Positions 15,983 to 23,982 of a stretch of 52,074 nucleotides of DNA are shown here, in pieces. The DNA lies in contig CACHTK010000004.1 of the NCBI GenBank assembly GCA_902582765.1, positions 1 through 52,074 on the forward strand. Reading direction: 5' to 3'. This stretch comes from an uncultured Pelagibacteraceae bacterium (GTDB lineage Bacteria > Pseudomonadota > Alphaproteobacteria > Pelagibacterales > Pelagibacteraceae). Position numbers and translations under genes: made by a program. The notes beneath the pieces were generated by a model. It was not told the origin of the DNA and did no database searches. It saw nothing but the letters and a program-made list of their open reading frames with translations. Within the stretch, counting starts at the first letter, position 1. Each line of letters opens with the position of its first letter.

Positions 15983-16993
15983 ATGGATTTAATTAATGCA
16001 GTAATAGTTTTATTGAATTATACAATTATTCCAGCCTTAACTTATGGCTCTCAGTTAGCTCTTGGAGCAATTTTTGTAACTTTAATATACGGTATTTTAA
16101 GATTTGCTAACTTTGCAACTGGAGACATGATGTCATTTGGTACAATGTTTGCAGTACTTTTGACTTATTACTTTCAATCAATCGGAATTAGCTTTGGTTT
16201 TCTTCCCACTGCTTTGCTCACTATTCCTTTTGCAATTTTTATGATGATTTTATACATGCTTTTAATTGATCAAACAGTTTTTAAATATTACAGAATTAAA
16301 AAAAGTCCACCAGTACAGCTTGCTATGGTTAGTGTTGGGGTAATGTTTGTGACCCAAGCAGTCATAAGGATTATAATTGGACCAACTGATCGACGGTTTT
16401 TAGATGGTGAAAAATTCATTTTAAAAGCAACTGAATTTAAAGAAGTGACAGGTCTTGCAGAAGGTTTGACAATTAAATCTACGCAAATGATAACAATTGT
16501 AGTTACTATTATTGTTGTTGCTATAATGTTTTGGTTTTTAAATAAAACTAAGACTGGAACTAGTATGAGGGCCTACTCAGATAATGAAGATTTAGCACTT
16601 CTTTCTGGAATAGATCCAAAAAAAGTAGTTCTAATTACTTGGATCATTGCTGGAATATTAGCAACAATTGGTGGGATTCTTTATGGTTTAGACAAAAGTT
16701 ATAGACCGTTTGTGTATTTTAACAATATGCTACCGATTTTTGCTGCTGCGATAGTTGGTGGAATTGGAAATCCATATGGAGCGTTCTTTGGAGGATATGT
16801 TATAGCATTTGCTGAAATATTTTTGACTTATGCATATAAAAGATTTTTAGTTTATATTTTGCCAGAGTCACTAGAACCAAATTCATTGATGCAATTATTA
16901 TCAACCGATTACAAATTTGCTATTTCATTTTCGATATTAGTAATTGTTTTAATATTTAGGCCGTCAGGTATATTTGAAGGAAAACGTATATGA
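15983..16993 (+). CDS. HAAT ABC importer permease, LivH-type (second system)
   Basis: This 336-residue membrane protein has about eight helices. LivH features include GAIFVTLIYGILRFANFATG and GDMMSFGTMFAVLLTYY near the N-terminus, the coupling segment GTSMRAYSDNEDLALLSGID, and the AAAIVGGIGNPYGAFFGGYV loop. A C-terminal FRPSGIFEGKRI tail matches PxGLFGxR-type ends. It overlaps the next permease by four bases (ATGA). Its substrate depends on a separately encoded binding protein, probably the one at 19020-20210 on the opposite strand. Confidence 0.9.
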   Translation: MDLINAVIVLLNYTIIPALTYGSQLALGAIFVTLIYGILRFANFATGDMMSFGTMFAVLLTYYFQSIGISFGFLPTALLTIPFAIFMMILYMLLIDQTVFKYYRIKKSPPVQLAMVSVGVMFVTQAVIRIIIGPTDRRFLDGEKFILKATEFKEVTGLAEGLTIKSTQMITIVVTIIVVAIMFWFLNKTKTGTSMRAYSDNEDLALLSGIDPKKVVLITWIIAGILATIGGILYGLDKSYRPFVYFNNMLPIFAAAIVGGIGNPYGAFFGGYVIAFAEIFLTYAYKRFLVYILPESLEPNSLMQLLSTDYKFAISFSILVIVLIFRPSGIFEGKRI

Positions 16994-18360
16994 GAAATTA
17001 TTTAAATATAATTGTAGCATATTCGATAATGATGCTTCTAATAATTTTAGTTGGAATCTTTCAATCCTGGTCTATTGCGCTAACAATTTTTAATTATTGT
17101 ATGATTTCTGCAGTAATGACCTTGGGAGCAAATATTCAATGGGGTTATGCTGGTTTAATAAATTTTGGAATCATGGGTTATACGGCATTAGGAGGTTTAG
17201 CAGTAGTATTAGTATCTGTAGCACCTGTTCCAGAAGCCTGGAGCGTGGGCGGAGTAAATATGATGACTTGCCTAGGAATAATTATAATAATGATTTTATC
17301 TACAAGGTATATTTTAAAAAATATTCAAAAATCTAAAAAAAGAAATTATTTAATAGCTGGAATAATTATAGTTGGATTAATCCTAATAAAAATAATTGCT
17401 GGACCTGCAATTGAAGAAATAGAAGCTGTTGATCCTGCAAAGACAGGGTTTCTTGGAGGACTTGGGTTACCAGTTTTATTCTCATGGATAGTTGGAGGTC
17501 TTTTTGCTGCTGGGTTAGCATTAATTGTAGGGAAAGTTGCTTTAGGATTAAGAGCAGATTATTTAGCAATTGCTACATTATTAATAGCTGAAATTGTTGT
17601 TTCCATTATTAAACATGAAGATTGGTTGGCAAGAGGTGTAAAAAACGTTATTGGATTAAAAAGACCAGCCCCTTATGAAATTGACCTACAAACTTCTCCT
17701 TGGTTTATAAATTTAGTAGAAAAATTTCACTCAGCAAAATTAGATTTAGCAAATTCATTGTCGGAAAGACAAGATATTTTAAATCAGTTAGTGATTGATG
17801 CATCATCTGTTTATGTAAAACTATGTTTTGCAGGCATGTTTTTAGTTGTAGTTATAATTTTATTAATAATTACACAAAAGGCTCTTTACTCGCCTTGGGG
17901 TAGAATGATGAGAGCAATAAGAGATAATGAAGAAGCTGCAAGTGCAATGGGTAAGAATGTAGTTAAACAACATTTATTTATATTTATTCTAGGATCAGCA
18001 ATAGTTGGTATTGCTGGAGCTATGATGGTAACTAATGATGGGCTGTTTACCCCAGGAAGCTACAGACCAATGAGATATACTTTTGTAATTTGGGTAATGG
18101 TTATTGTTGGTGGTACAGGAAATAACTTTGGAGCAATTCTAGGAGGATTTGTTGTATGGTTTTTATGGGTAGAAGCAGCACCAATTGCTTTGTTCTTTAT
18201 AAATTTATTTACAGCTCATTTACCTGAAACAAATGAAATCAAAGTTCATTTAATAAATAGTGCTCCATATTTTAGATTTTTACTTGTTGGTATTGGGCTT
18301 CTTTTGATAATGAGATTTAGACCTCAAGGAATAATTCCAGAAAAAGTTATAAAACAATAA
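16990..18360 (+). CDS. HAAT ABC importer permease, LivM-type (second system), enlarged
   Basis: This 456-residue protein is longer than the usual 320-360 of LivM. It has the family core: MISAVMTLGANIQWGYAGLI, LRADYLAIATLLIAEIVVSI, coupling helix MRAIRDNEEAASAMGKNV, and VGGTGNNFGAILGGFVVW. There are two insertions. One is a hydrophobic hairpin with a polar loop near residues 95-145. The other is a roughly 50-residue hydrophilic stretch near 235-275 (ETSPWF-type linker through LSERQDIL), which lies between membrane segments. The extra length explains the size; its role is unknown. It is followed six bases later by a LysE-type gene. Confidence 0.88.
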   Translation: MRNYLNIIVAYSIMMLLIILVGIFQSWSIALTIFNYCMISAVMTLGANIQWGYAGLINFGIMGYTALGGLAVVLVSVAPVPEAWSVGGVNMMTCLGIIIIMILSTRYILKNIQKSKKRNYLIAGIIIVGLILIKIIAGPAIEEIEAVDPAKTGFLGGLGLPVLFSWIVGGLFAAGLALIVGKVALGLRADYLAIATLLIAEIVVSIIKHEDWLARGVKNVIGLKRPAPYEIDLQTSPWFINLVEKFHSAKLDLANSLSERQDILNQLVIDASSVYVKLCFAGMFLVVVIILLIITQKALYSPWGRMMRAIRDNEEAASAMGKNVVKQHLFIFILGSAIVGIAGAMMVTNDGLFTPGSYRPMRYTFVIWVMVIVGGTGNNFGAILGGFVVWFLWVEAAPIALFFINLFTAHLPETNEIKVHLINSAPYFRFLLVGIGLLLIMRFRPQGIIPEKVIKQ

Positions 18361-18366
18361 TTTATA

Positions 18367-18975
18367 ATGAGTTTTTTTATTTTAGGGTTCTTTACAGGAC
18401 TGAGTTTAATATTGGCTATTGGTGCTCAAAATATATTTGTAATTGAGCAAGGTTTAAAAAAACAATTCGTTTTTATTGTGTGTGCAATTTGTGCATTTTC
18501 AGATTTCCTTCTTATTTTTTTAGGAATATTCCTATTTCACTATTTTGAAAGTTTTTTTTCACCTTTTGCTGAGCTAATTTTAAATATTCTTTTGCTTTTA
18601 TTTTTAATACATTTTGTATGGAAAAAAATAAAAAGTATAAATACTAATTTTGAAATAAATCAAAAAAATAAAACAGCAAGTCTAGGCTCAATAATAATTA
18701 AAACTCTAGGTTTTACCTATTTAAACCCCCATGTCTATTCTGACACTGTATTTTTTTTAGGAAACTTTTCAAAAAGTTTTTTAATTAATCAAAAATTATC
18801 ATTTGGATTTGGTGCAACTTTTTCCTCAATAATATTTTTTTTTACATTAGGATACTTATCTAAGTTTTTATCTAATTACTTGAAAAGTAATAAAGTTTGG
18901 AGAATTATAAATATCTCAATAATTTTATTTATGTCGGCTCTTAGTATTTACGTATTAATCAATATTTTAGGATAA
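18367..18975 (+). CDS. LysE/ArgO-family amino acid exporter
   Basis: This 202-residue protein has about six membrane helices and the LysE/ArgO signature: GLSLILAIGAQNIFVIEQGL near the N-terminus and FTYLNPHVYSDTVFFLG in the middle (the NPHxYLDT motif that distinguishes the LysE/ArgO branch from RhtB). LysE and ArgO export lysine and arginine. Placement directly after an amino acid importer repeats the importer-exporter pairing of the first system with AzlCD, so it may relieve excess import (inference). Confidence 0.88.
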   Translation: MSFFILGFFTGLSLILAIGAQNIFVIEQGLKKQFVFIVCAICAFSDFLLIFLGIFLFHYFESFFSPFAELILNILLLLFLIHFVWKKIKSINTNFEINQKNKTASLGSIIIKTLGFTYLNPHVYSDTVFFLGNFSKSFLINQKLSFGFGATFSSIIFFFTLGYLSKFLSNYLKSNKVWRIINISIILFMSALSIYVLINILG

Positions 18976-19006
18976 AAAAACTCCAGCGATTTTCACCGCT
19001 GGAGTT
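18974..19006 (-). terminator. Intrinsic terminator of the minus-strand binding protein gene
   Basis: A 10-bp stem AACTCCAGCG (18979-18988) / CGCTGGAGTT (18997-19006) has an 8-base loop. Read on the minus strand, the stem is followed by seven T (plus-strand A 18974-18980), placing a good terminator just after the stop at 19020. On the plus strand there is no T-run, so it would stop transcription from the LysE side only weakly. Confidence 0.85.
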
Positions 19007-19019
19007 AAATAATTAAGTA

Positions 19020-20210
19020 TTATCTTTGTTTTTTGTCTTTAAACTTACCACCTTTAATTTCTTTTTCTATAAAGGCACCTGCTGCTTCTCCAACATCAGT
19101 AAATTCAACACTAGATGCTCCTTCGTAGTTAACTGCTTTACCACTAGCAAGTAAATCTAATGCTTTTTTCAATTCTCCTGGATAAATTTTTTCTCCTGGA
19201 GCATTTGCAACAGACATTACATTTGCCTGAACAGTAGCTCTATCAGCTTTTCCACCAGCTTGCATTGCAAGTACAATCAAAGCTGCAGCATCATAAGACT
19301 CTGAAGTATAAGGTCCAGATGAATCGATTCCTGCTCCACCAGCTACACCTTTAAAGATTGTAGCACCTTTACCCATTGATCCTGGTAAAGATCCAAATGA
19401 TTTGTTAAGATCATTTCCAAATCTGTCAGTTAATGAGTCACCAATCATTCCATCAGATAAAACAAATACGTCAAACGCACCTGAGTCTAAAGAACCATCA
19501 ATGATACTTCCGCCAGCTTGGTCTAAATAACCTAACACAGCTAAAGCATCACCACCTGCTGCTGCCAATGTTGCAACTTCAGCACCATAGTCTCCTTTAC
19601 CTTCTTCATGAGCTGTAACAACTGTTACGTTTATTCCATGAGCTTTAACAGCTGCAACATATACATCTGCTAAACCTTTACCATAGTCGTTATTAGTATG
19701 TGTTACTGCAATACTTTTTACTTTTCTGTCTTTAGTAATATCTGCTAATACTTGACCACCTCTCGCGTCAGATGGTGCAGTTCTAAAGAAGTATCCATTA
19801 TCATTAAGATCAGTTAATCCTGGAGAAGTAGCTGATGGTGAAATCATAACAACACCATTTGGAACTGCAACGTTAGTTGCAATAGCTCCGGTTACACCAG
19901 AACAATCAGCACCCATAATTGCTACTACACCGCCAGATATTAAACCTTCAGCAGCAGCTGTTGCAGCAGCTGAATCAACACAAGTTGAATCTGCTCTCTC
20001 AACAGAAATCTTCTTTCCTCCAAGTAACGAACCTGAGTCTGAGGCTTCTTTAAATGCAAGCTCTGCAGATGCAGCCATAGCTGGAGTTAGGGATTCAATA
20101 GGGCCTGTAAACCCTAAAATAATTCCCATTTTAATGCCATGTCCATCTGAATATGCTTTAGATGTAAAGCAAGATACAAATACGAACATCGCTAATACTA
20201 GTTTTTTCAT
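19020..20210 (-). CDS. Periplasmic substrate-binding protein, HAAT/Leu-Ile-Val-binding type (second)
   Basis: This 396-residue precursor has a signal peptide of about 21 residues (MKKLVLAMFVFVSCFTSKAYS). It is followed by a type I periplasmic-binding fold: KMGIILGFTGPIESLTPAMA, GADCSGVTGA, SPSATSPGLTDL, FFRTAPSDARGGQVLADI and VTHTNNDYGKGLADVYV. The mature N-terminal GFTGP and the SATSP block are typical of binding proteins for amino acids or amides. It is on the strand opposite the second Liv set but ends next to it and is the probable partner. It has a GAGGG ribosome site and its own terminator. It could instead serve the upstream catabolic run at 20284-26846. Confidence 0.88.
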   Translation of the reverse strand: MKKLVLAMFVFVSCFTSKAYSDGHGIKMGIILGFTGPIESLTPAMAASAELAFKEASDSGSLLGGKKISVERADSTCVDSAAATAAAEGLISGGVVAIMGADCSGVTGAIATNVAVPNGVVMISPSATSPGLTDLNDNGYFFRTAPSDARGGQVLADITKDRKVKSIAVTHTNNDYGKGLADVYVAAVKAHGINVTVVTAHEEGKGDYGAEVATLAAAGGDALAVLGYLDQAGGSIIDGSLDSGAFDVFVLSDGMIGDSLTDRFGNDLNKSFGSLPGSMGKGATIFKGVAGGAGIDSSGPYTSESYDAAALIVLAMQAGGKADRATVQANVMSVANAPGEKIYPGELKKALDLLASGKAVNYEGASSVEFTDVGEAAGAFIEKEIKGGKFKDKKQR

Positions 20211-20215
20211 ATATT

Positions 20216-20235
20216 CCCTCTAATTGTTAACAATT
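20216..20235 (-). promoter_or_regulatory. Ribosome site and 14-bp perfect palindrome upstream of the second HAAT binding protein
   Basis: The minus strand reads AGAGGG (20216-20221) five bases before the ATG at 20210. Directly upstream is the perfect palindrome AATTGTTAACAATT (20222-20235). Its position between the likely promoter and the ribosome site fits a repressor operator. No -10/-35 pair is convincing (TTGAAA at 20270-20275 is a possible -35). Confidence 0.45.
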
Positions 20236-20283
20236 TATATAAACAAAATTAAATCCTATTAATTTAAATTTTCAACGAGAAAA

Positions 20284-21141
20284 TTATCTCATTTTTTGAG
20301 CAAAAAACACTGAAGTAATAACAATTATTCCTCCAATTACTGTTATTACAGATGGAATTTCTCCAAAAATAAAAAAAGTTAGGATTAAACCAAATACAGG
20401 GAATAAAGCGTAGAATGGCAATACCATATCAAGAGGATAAAATTTATAAAGATAGAACATCATTAAATGTCCAAGCAAAGAAATAATTGCTCCTGCATAT
20501 AAAACTGTGAACCAACTTCCTAAACTAATATTTTTTATTGTTTGAAATGTATTTCCCTCAAATATTGCAGATAATATTATTAAAATTATAAATCCTGTGA
20601 AGCTCATTATAGTATTTGTAAATTTAACATCTAATTCTTTTAAATATCTCGAAAATACTTGGGATAGTCCGTAGAAAAAAGCCATACCACAAATAAGAAG
20701 TGATCCTATTATTTCGTCTACTACTTTCGGGTCGAATGCGAGTATGACAATACCAAAAAAAGATATCATAATTAATATCCATTTTTTATAACTTATTTTT
20801 TCATCTAAAAATATTGAGCTTAATATAATTCCAAAAGGAATTGAAAGTTGAGCCCCAATTGTAATTGGCGCAAGTATACTTGATGCATTTATAGATAAAT
20901 ATAAAAACATATTTACTGCAACACCAAAACATAATGAAAACCCAATTAAGGGAGTAATATATTTTTTGTTTATTATTTGAAATTTAAAAAATGGGATTAA
21001 ACAAATAAAAACAACAGCCATTCTTAATGAGCCAAAAAGAATTGGTGGAATAGTGTCGTTTAACCCAAGCTTGCCAGTTGGATATGCACTTCCTAATAAA
21101 AATACAACAAATAAAATAAGTAAAGTATGTTTTGCTGACAA
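20284..21141 (-). CDS. EamA/DMT-family transporter
   Basis: This 285-residue protein has about ten membrane helices in two EamA halves. VFLLGSAYPTGKLGLNDTIPP marks the first repeat and LLICGMAFFYGLSQVFSRYL the second. It probably exports a metabolite. It lies three bases after the aldehyde dehydrogenase gene at the end of a tight minus-strand run (LLM oxidoreductase, TPP enzyme, DUF1185, hydrolase, aldehyde dehydrogenase), so it may handle a substrate or by-product of that pathway. The substrate is unknown. Confidence 0.82.
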   Translation of the reverse strand: MSAKHTLLILFVVFLLGSAYPTGKLGLNDTIPPILFGSLRMAVVFICLIPFFKFQIINKKYITPLIGFSLCFGVAVNMFLYLSINASSILAPITIGAQLSIPFGIILSSIFLDEKISYKKWILIMISFFGIVILAFDPKVVDEIIGSLLICGMAFFYGLSQVFSRYLKELDVKFTNTIMSFTGFIILIILSAIFEGNTFQTIKNISLGSWFTVLYAGAIISLLGHLMMFYLYKFYPLDMVLPFYALFPVFGLILTFFIFGEIPSVITVIGGIIVITSVFFAQKMR

Positions 21142-21144
21142 AAA

Positions 21145-22626
21145 TTATCTTATAGAGAAAGGATCTAAAGTTGGTTCATCAGATGTGTAATACCAAGTTG
21201 TCTTAACTCTAGTATAATCTTTAATCGAGTCCATTCCCGCTTCCTTTCCATATCCACTATCTTTAATACCACCAAAAGGTGCTGATGGAGAAATCAATCG
21301 ATAAGTATTTACAAATGTTATACCTGCTCTTATTGCATTAGAAACTCTTAGACCTCTGGAGAAGTCACTTGTGTAGACCCCAGAAGATAATCCATATTGA
21401 TTATCGTTCATTTTCTCTATTACCTCTTTTTCTGTATCAAATTTCATAACTGATAAAACTGGACCAAAAAGCTCGTTTTCTGCAGTTGGAAGATTATGAT
21501 TATCACATTCAATTATTGTAGGAGGAAAGTAGTATCCCTCATTTGAAAATGGATGCCTTTTACCACCACACTTTATTTTTCCACCTTGTTCTGTGGTTTT
21601 TTTTATGTTTTTTTCAATAATTTCTAATTGTTTATAATTACTTAATGGTCCCATTTCTGTATCTGGATCCATAGGAGCGCCAATTTTTATTTTTTCAGCT
21701 CTTTTTGTGAGTTTATCAAGGAACTCATCGTAAATTCCTTTTTGTAGATATAACCTTGAACCAGCAATACAACTCTGTCCGCTAGCTCCAAATATTCCTG
21801 CAATAATTCCATTAATAGCATTTTCTTGATGAGCATCATCAAATACTGCAACAGGACTTTTTCCTCCAAGTTCTAAGCTTACTTCTGATAAATTTTCTGC
21901 TGAATTTCTAATTATATGTCTTGCAGTTTCGGGTCCTCCTGTAAAAGCAACTTTTTCAACTAAATTATGTGTAGTTAAAGCCTTTCCACATGGGTCTCCA
22001 AATCCTGTAATAACATTAACAACTCCTTTAGGAATACCAGTTTCTTCAATAAGTTTTGCAAATTCAAACATCACTGCTGGAGCAAGTTCTGATGATTTAA
22101 TAACCACCGTGTTTCCCATAGCTAAAGCAGGCGCAAGTTTTGTAGCTGTTAAAAACATTTGAGAATTCCATGGAACAATCGCAGCGATAACACCAATAGG
22201 TATTCTTGAAGTTATGGCTTGAATATTTGGTTTATCTATTGGCAGAACTGTGCCTTCGACCTTGTCTGCCATACCTGCATAATAATCATAATACTCAGCA
22301 ATATAATTTGCTTGTTTATTTGTTTCTCTATAAAGTTTTCCAGTATCTATAGTTTCAATTTTTCCAAGTAATTCTGCGTTATCTCTAAGCTTATTTCCAA
22401 TAGCTCTTAGAAACTTTGCTCTTTCACGCGGTAATATTTTAGGCCAATCTCCTTCAAAGGCTTTTTGAGCTGCTTGAACTGCTTTGTCTACGTCAGAAGC
22501 ACTTGCCTCAGGAACAACTGCCCAGGGTTTATTATCCTCCGGATTTAAAGTTTCAAAAGTTTTTTTAGTATCAGAGTCAACCCATTGTCCCTCTATAAAC
22601 ATTTTATATTTTTTTAATTCAGGCAT
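21145..22626 (-). CDS. NAD(P)-dependent aldehyde dehydrogenase
   Basis: This 493-residue member of the aldehyde dehydrogenase superfamily oxidises an aldehyde to the acid. The catalytic set is complete: oxyanion Asn154 in VPWNSQ, general base Glu252 in SLELGGKSP and nucleophile Cys286 in SGQSCIAGS. The coenzyme loop AFTGGPETAR is at about 227-236. The length is standard. It resembles betaine-aldehyde and aromatic-aldehyde dehydrogenases broadly, without a specific substrate motif I can name. It overlaps the upstream alpha/beta hydrolase gene by eight bases, so the two products probably act in sequence. Confidence 0.9.
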   Translation of the reverse strand: MPELKKYKMFIEGQWVDSDTKKTFETLNPEDNKPWAVVPEASASDVDKAVQAAQKAFEGDWPKILPRERAKFLRAIGNKLRDNAELLGKIETIDTGKLYRETNKQANYIAEYYDYYAGMADKVEGTVLPIDKPNIQAITSRIPIGVIAAIVPWNSQMFLTATKLAPALAMGNTVVIKSSELAPAVMFEFAKLIEETGIPKGVVNVITGFGDPCGKALTTHNLVEKVAFTGGPETARHIIRNSAENLSEVSLELGGKSPVAVFDDAHQENAINGIIAGIFGASGQSCIAGSRLYLQKGIYDEFLDKLTKRAEKIKIGAPMDPDTEMGPLSNYKQLEIIEKNIKKTTEQGGKIKCGGKRHPFSNEGYYFPPTIIECDNHNLPTAENELFGPVLSVMKFDTEKEVIEKMNDNQYGLSSGVYTSDFSRGLRVSNAIRAGITFVNTYRLISPSAPFGGIKDSGYGKEAGMDSIKDYTRVKTTWYYTSDEPTLDPFSIR

Positions 22627-23392
22627 TTTGTATATGATCTTTAATTGCTTTATTTACATCATATGAGCATTCAATACTACATAGATGTTTGCCTACAGGT
22701 ATTATTTTTACTTCAGAGTTTTTAATTTTTTTACTCAGATTATCAGACATTTCTGGAGTTGAGCCTACATCACCTTCTCCAGTCATCACAAGTGTTTTGA
22801 CATTAATATTTTCAAATTTTTCGTTATCTTTATGATTTACAAACAACGAGTAAACTTTAATAAAGTTATCCATATTATTATTGTTAAGTATTGAGAAAAT
22901 TTTATCTGAAATTAGAGGATTTTTCTCAATAAAATCCTTATTAAACCATCTATTGAGTGCGTCTTTTGTCAGTTTTTTATCTTTTTTTGTCTGTTCAAAC
23001 CTTTTATTTACTATCTTCTGTTCATTATCAGATCTATTAAATATTGAGCACAACAATGTTAGCGATTTCAATCTATTACTAAATCTCGTTGCAAAGTTTC
23101 TTGCAATCAAAGAGCCTATTGAGAATCCAATAAGGTGAATTTTACTAAATTTTAATTCATCAATAAGATCAATAATTTGATCTGAAAAATCATCAAAACT
23201 TATTTTTTCTTTATTTAAAGGTGTTCTACCGTGCCCAAGGATATCATAAATTAAAACTGTATTATCAAATTCATTAATTTGTGGATCCCATATATTATGA
23301 TCAAGACCTACACCATGAATAAATACTATTGGAATTCCTTCTTTTTGATTTAGTTTATAGAATGTACCTTTAGAGTCTGTTGCATTGATCAT
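22619..23392 (-). CDS. Alpha/beta hydrolase (enol-lactonase-like)
   Basis: This 257-residue alpha/beta-hydrolase has an oxyanion-side HGVG motif (VFIHGVGLD, about 24-32) and nucleophile elbow GFSIGS with Ser91. The acid is probably the Asp in TGEGDVGS (about 210), and the base is His in GKHLCS (about 237). It is similar in size and layout to 3-oxoadipate enol-lactonases and carboxylesterases. A second hydrolase at 36289 shares the lid segment (RWF-x-x-x-FIEKNP), so the two are paralogues, and each sits beside an LLM flavin enzyme. It may cleave an ester, lactone or C-C bond made upstream. Confidence 0.85.
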   Translation of the reverse strand: MINATDSKGTFYKLNQKEGIPIVFIHGVGLDHNIWDPQINEFDNTVLIYDILGHGRTPLNKEKISFDDFSDQIIDLIDELKFSKIHLIGFSIGSLIARNFATRFSNRLKSLTLLCSIFNRSDNEQKIVNKRFEQTKKDKKLTKDALNRWFNKDFIEKNPLISDKIFSILNNNNMDNFIKVYSLFVNHKDNEKFENINVKTLVMTGEGDVGSTPEMSDNLSKKIKNSEVKIIPVGKHLCSIECSYDVNKAIKDHIQNA

Positions 23393-23394
23393 TA

Positions 23395-23982
23395 TTATTT
23401 TGGATCAATGCCCATCTCCTTCATATCTTGGTATCTATCACCTGTTCTTGCATGAGCTCTACCTGTCGAAGCGCCACCAATTGCAATAACAATTTCATCA
23501 TCAAATGGAGCATCATGAATTGTAAACTCATGTGTAAGATAATATGGTCTTAAACCAGAGTCGGTTTTGTGCATCATTGGAATAGATATTTTTGATCCAG
23601 CCGGACCTCTTGTATTAGTAAAACTTAAATAAGAAGTTCCTCCAACAGCATCTCTGAACTTATTACCAAATCTTAATGTATGAATAAATGCTGATGCATG
23701 TTCTATTTCTCCATTTAGTCCAACCACACCTGCTTTCCCATACGCTAATATTTTATCAGGAGAGCCTATTTCTTTGATAAGTTCAGGAACCAATAAATCT
23801 CCGAGTTTAGGAGCTAGATCTAAAATAATGGGTTTTAAGTCTTCCACAAAACCTTTTCCATCCCAAGGATTTTTAAAAACTGCAGCAACAGAAACCATCA
23901 AAACTGGTTCTCTAGCCTCTTTTCCACCTTCAATAAAAGTCTTATCTACAAATTTAGTAAACTTACGTAATTCTAATTTCAT
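23395..23982 (-). CDS. Amino acid synthesis family protein (DUF1185/Amino_synth)
   Basis: This 195-residue protein is recognised as the family formerly called DUF1185. Typical pieces are GGKEAREPVLMVSVAAVFKN, VGLNGEIEHASAFIHTLRFG, SIPMMHKTDSGLRPYYLTHE and GGASTGRAHARTGDR. The family name is historical and its biochemical role is not established. In many proteobacteria its genes stand beside LLM flavin enzymes and amino acid ABC transporters (recalled context, not checked), which matches the arrangement here. It overlaps the frameshifted TPP gene by four or fewer bases at ATGA and is followed by a hydrolase two bases later. Confidence 0.85.
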   Translation of the reverse strand: MKLELRKFTKFVDKTFIEGGKEAREPVLMVSVAAVFKNPWDGKGFVEDLKPIILDLAPKLGDLLVPELIKEIGSPDKILAYGKAGVVGLNGEIEHASAFIHTLRFGNKFRDAVGGTSYLSFTNTRGPAGSKISIPMMHKTDSGLRPYYLTHEFTIHDAPFDDEIVIAIGGASTGRAHARTGDRYQDMKEMGIDPK

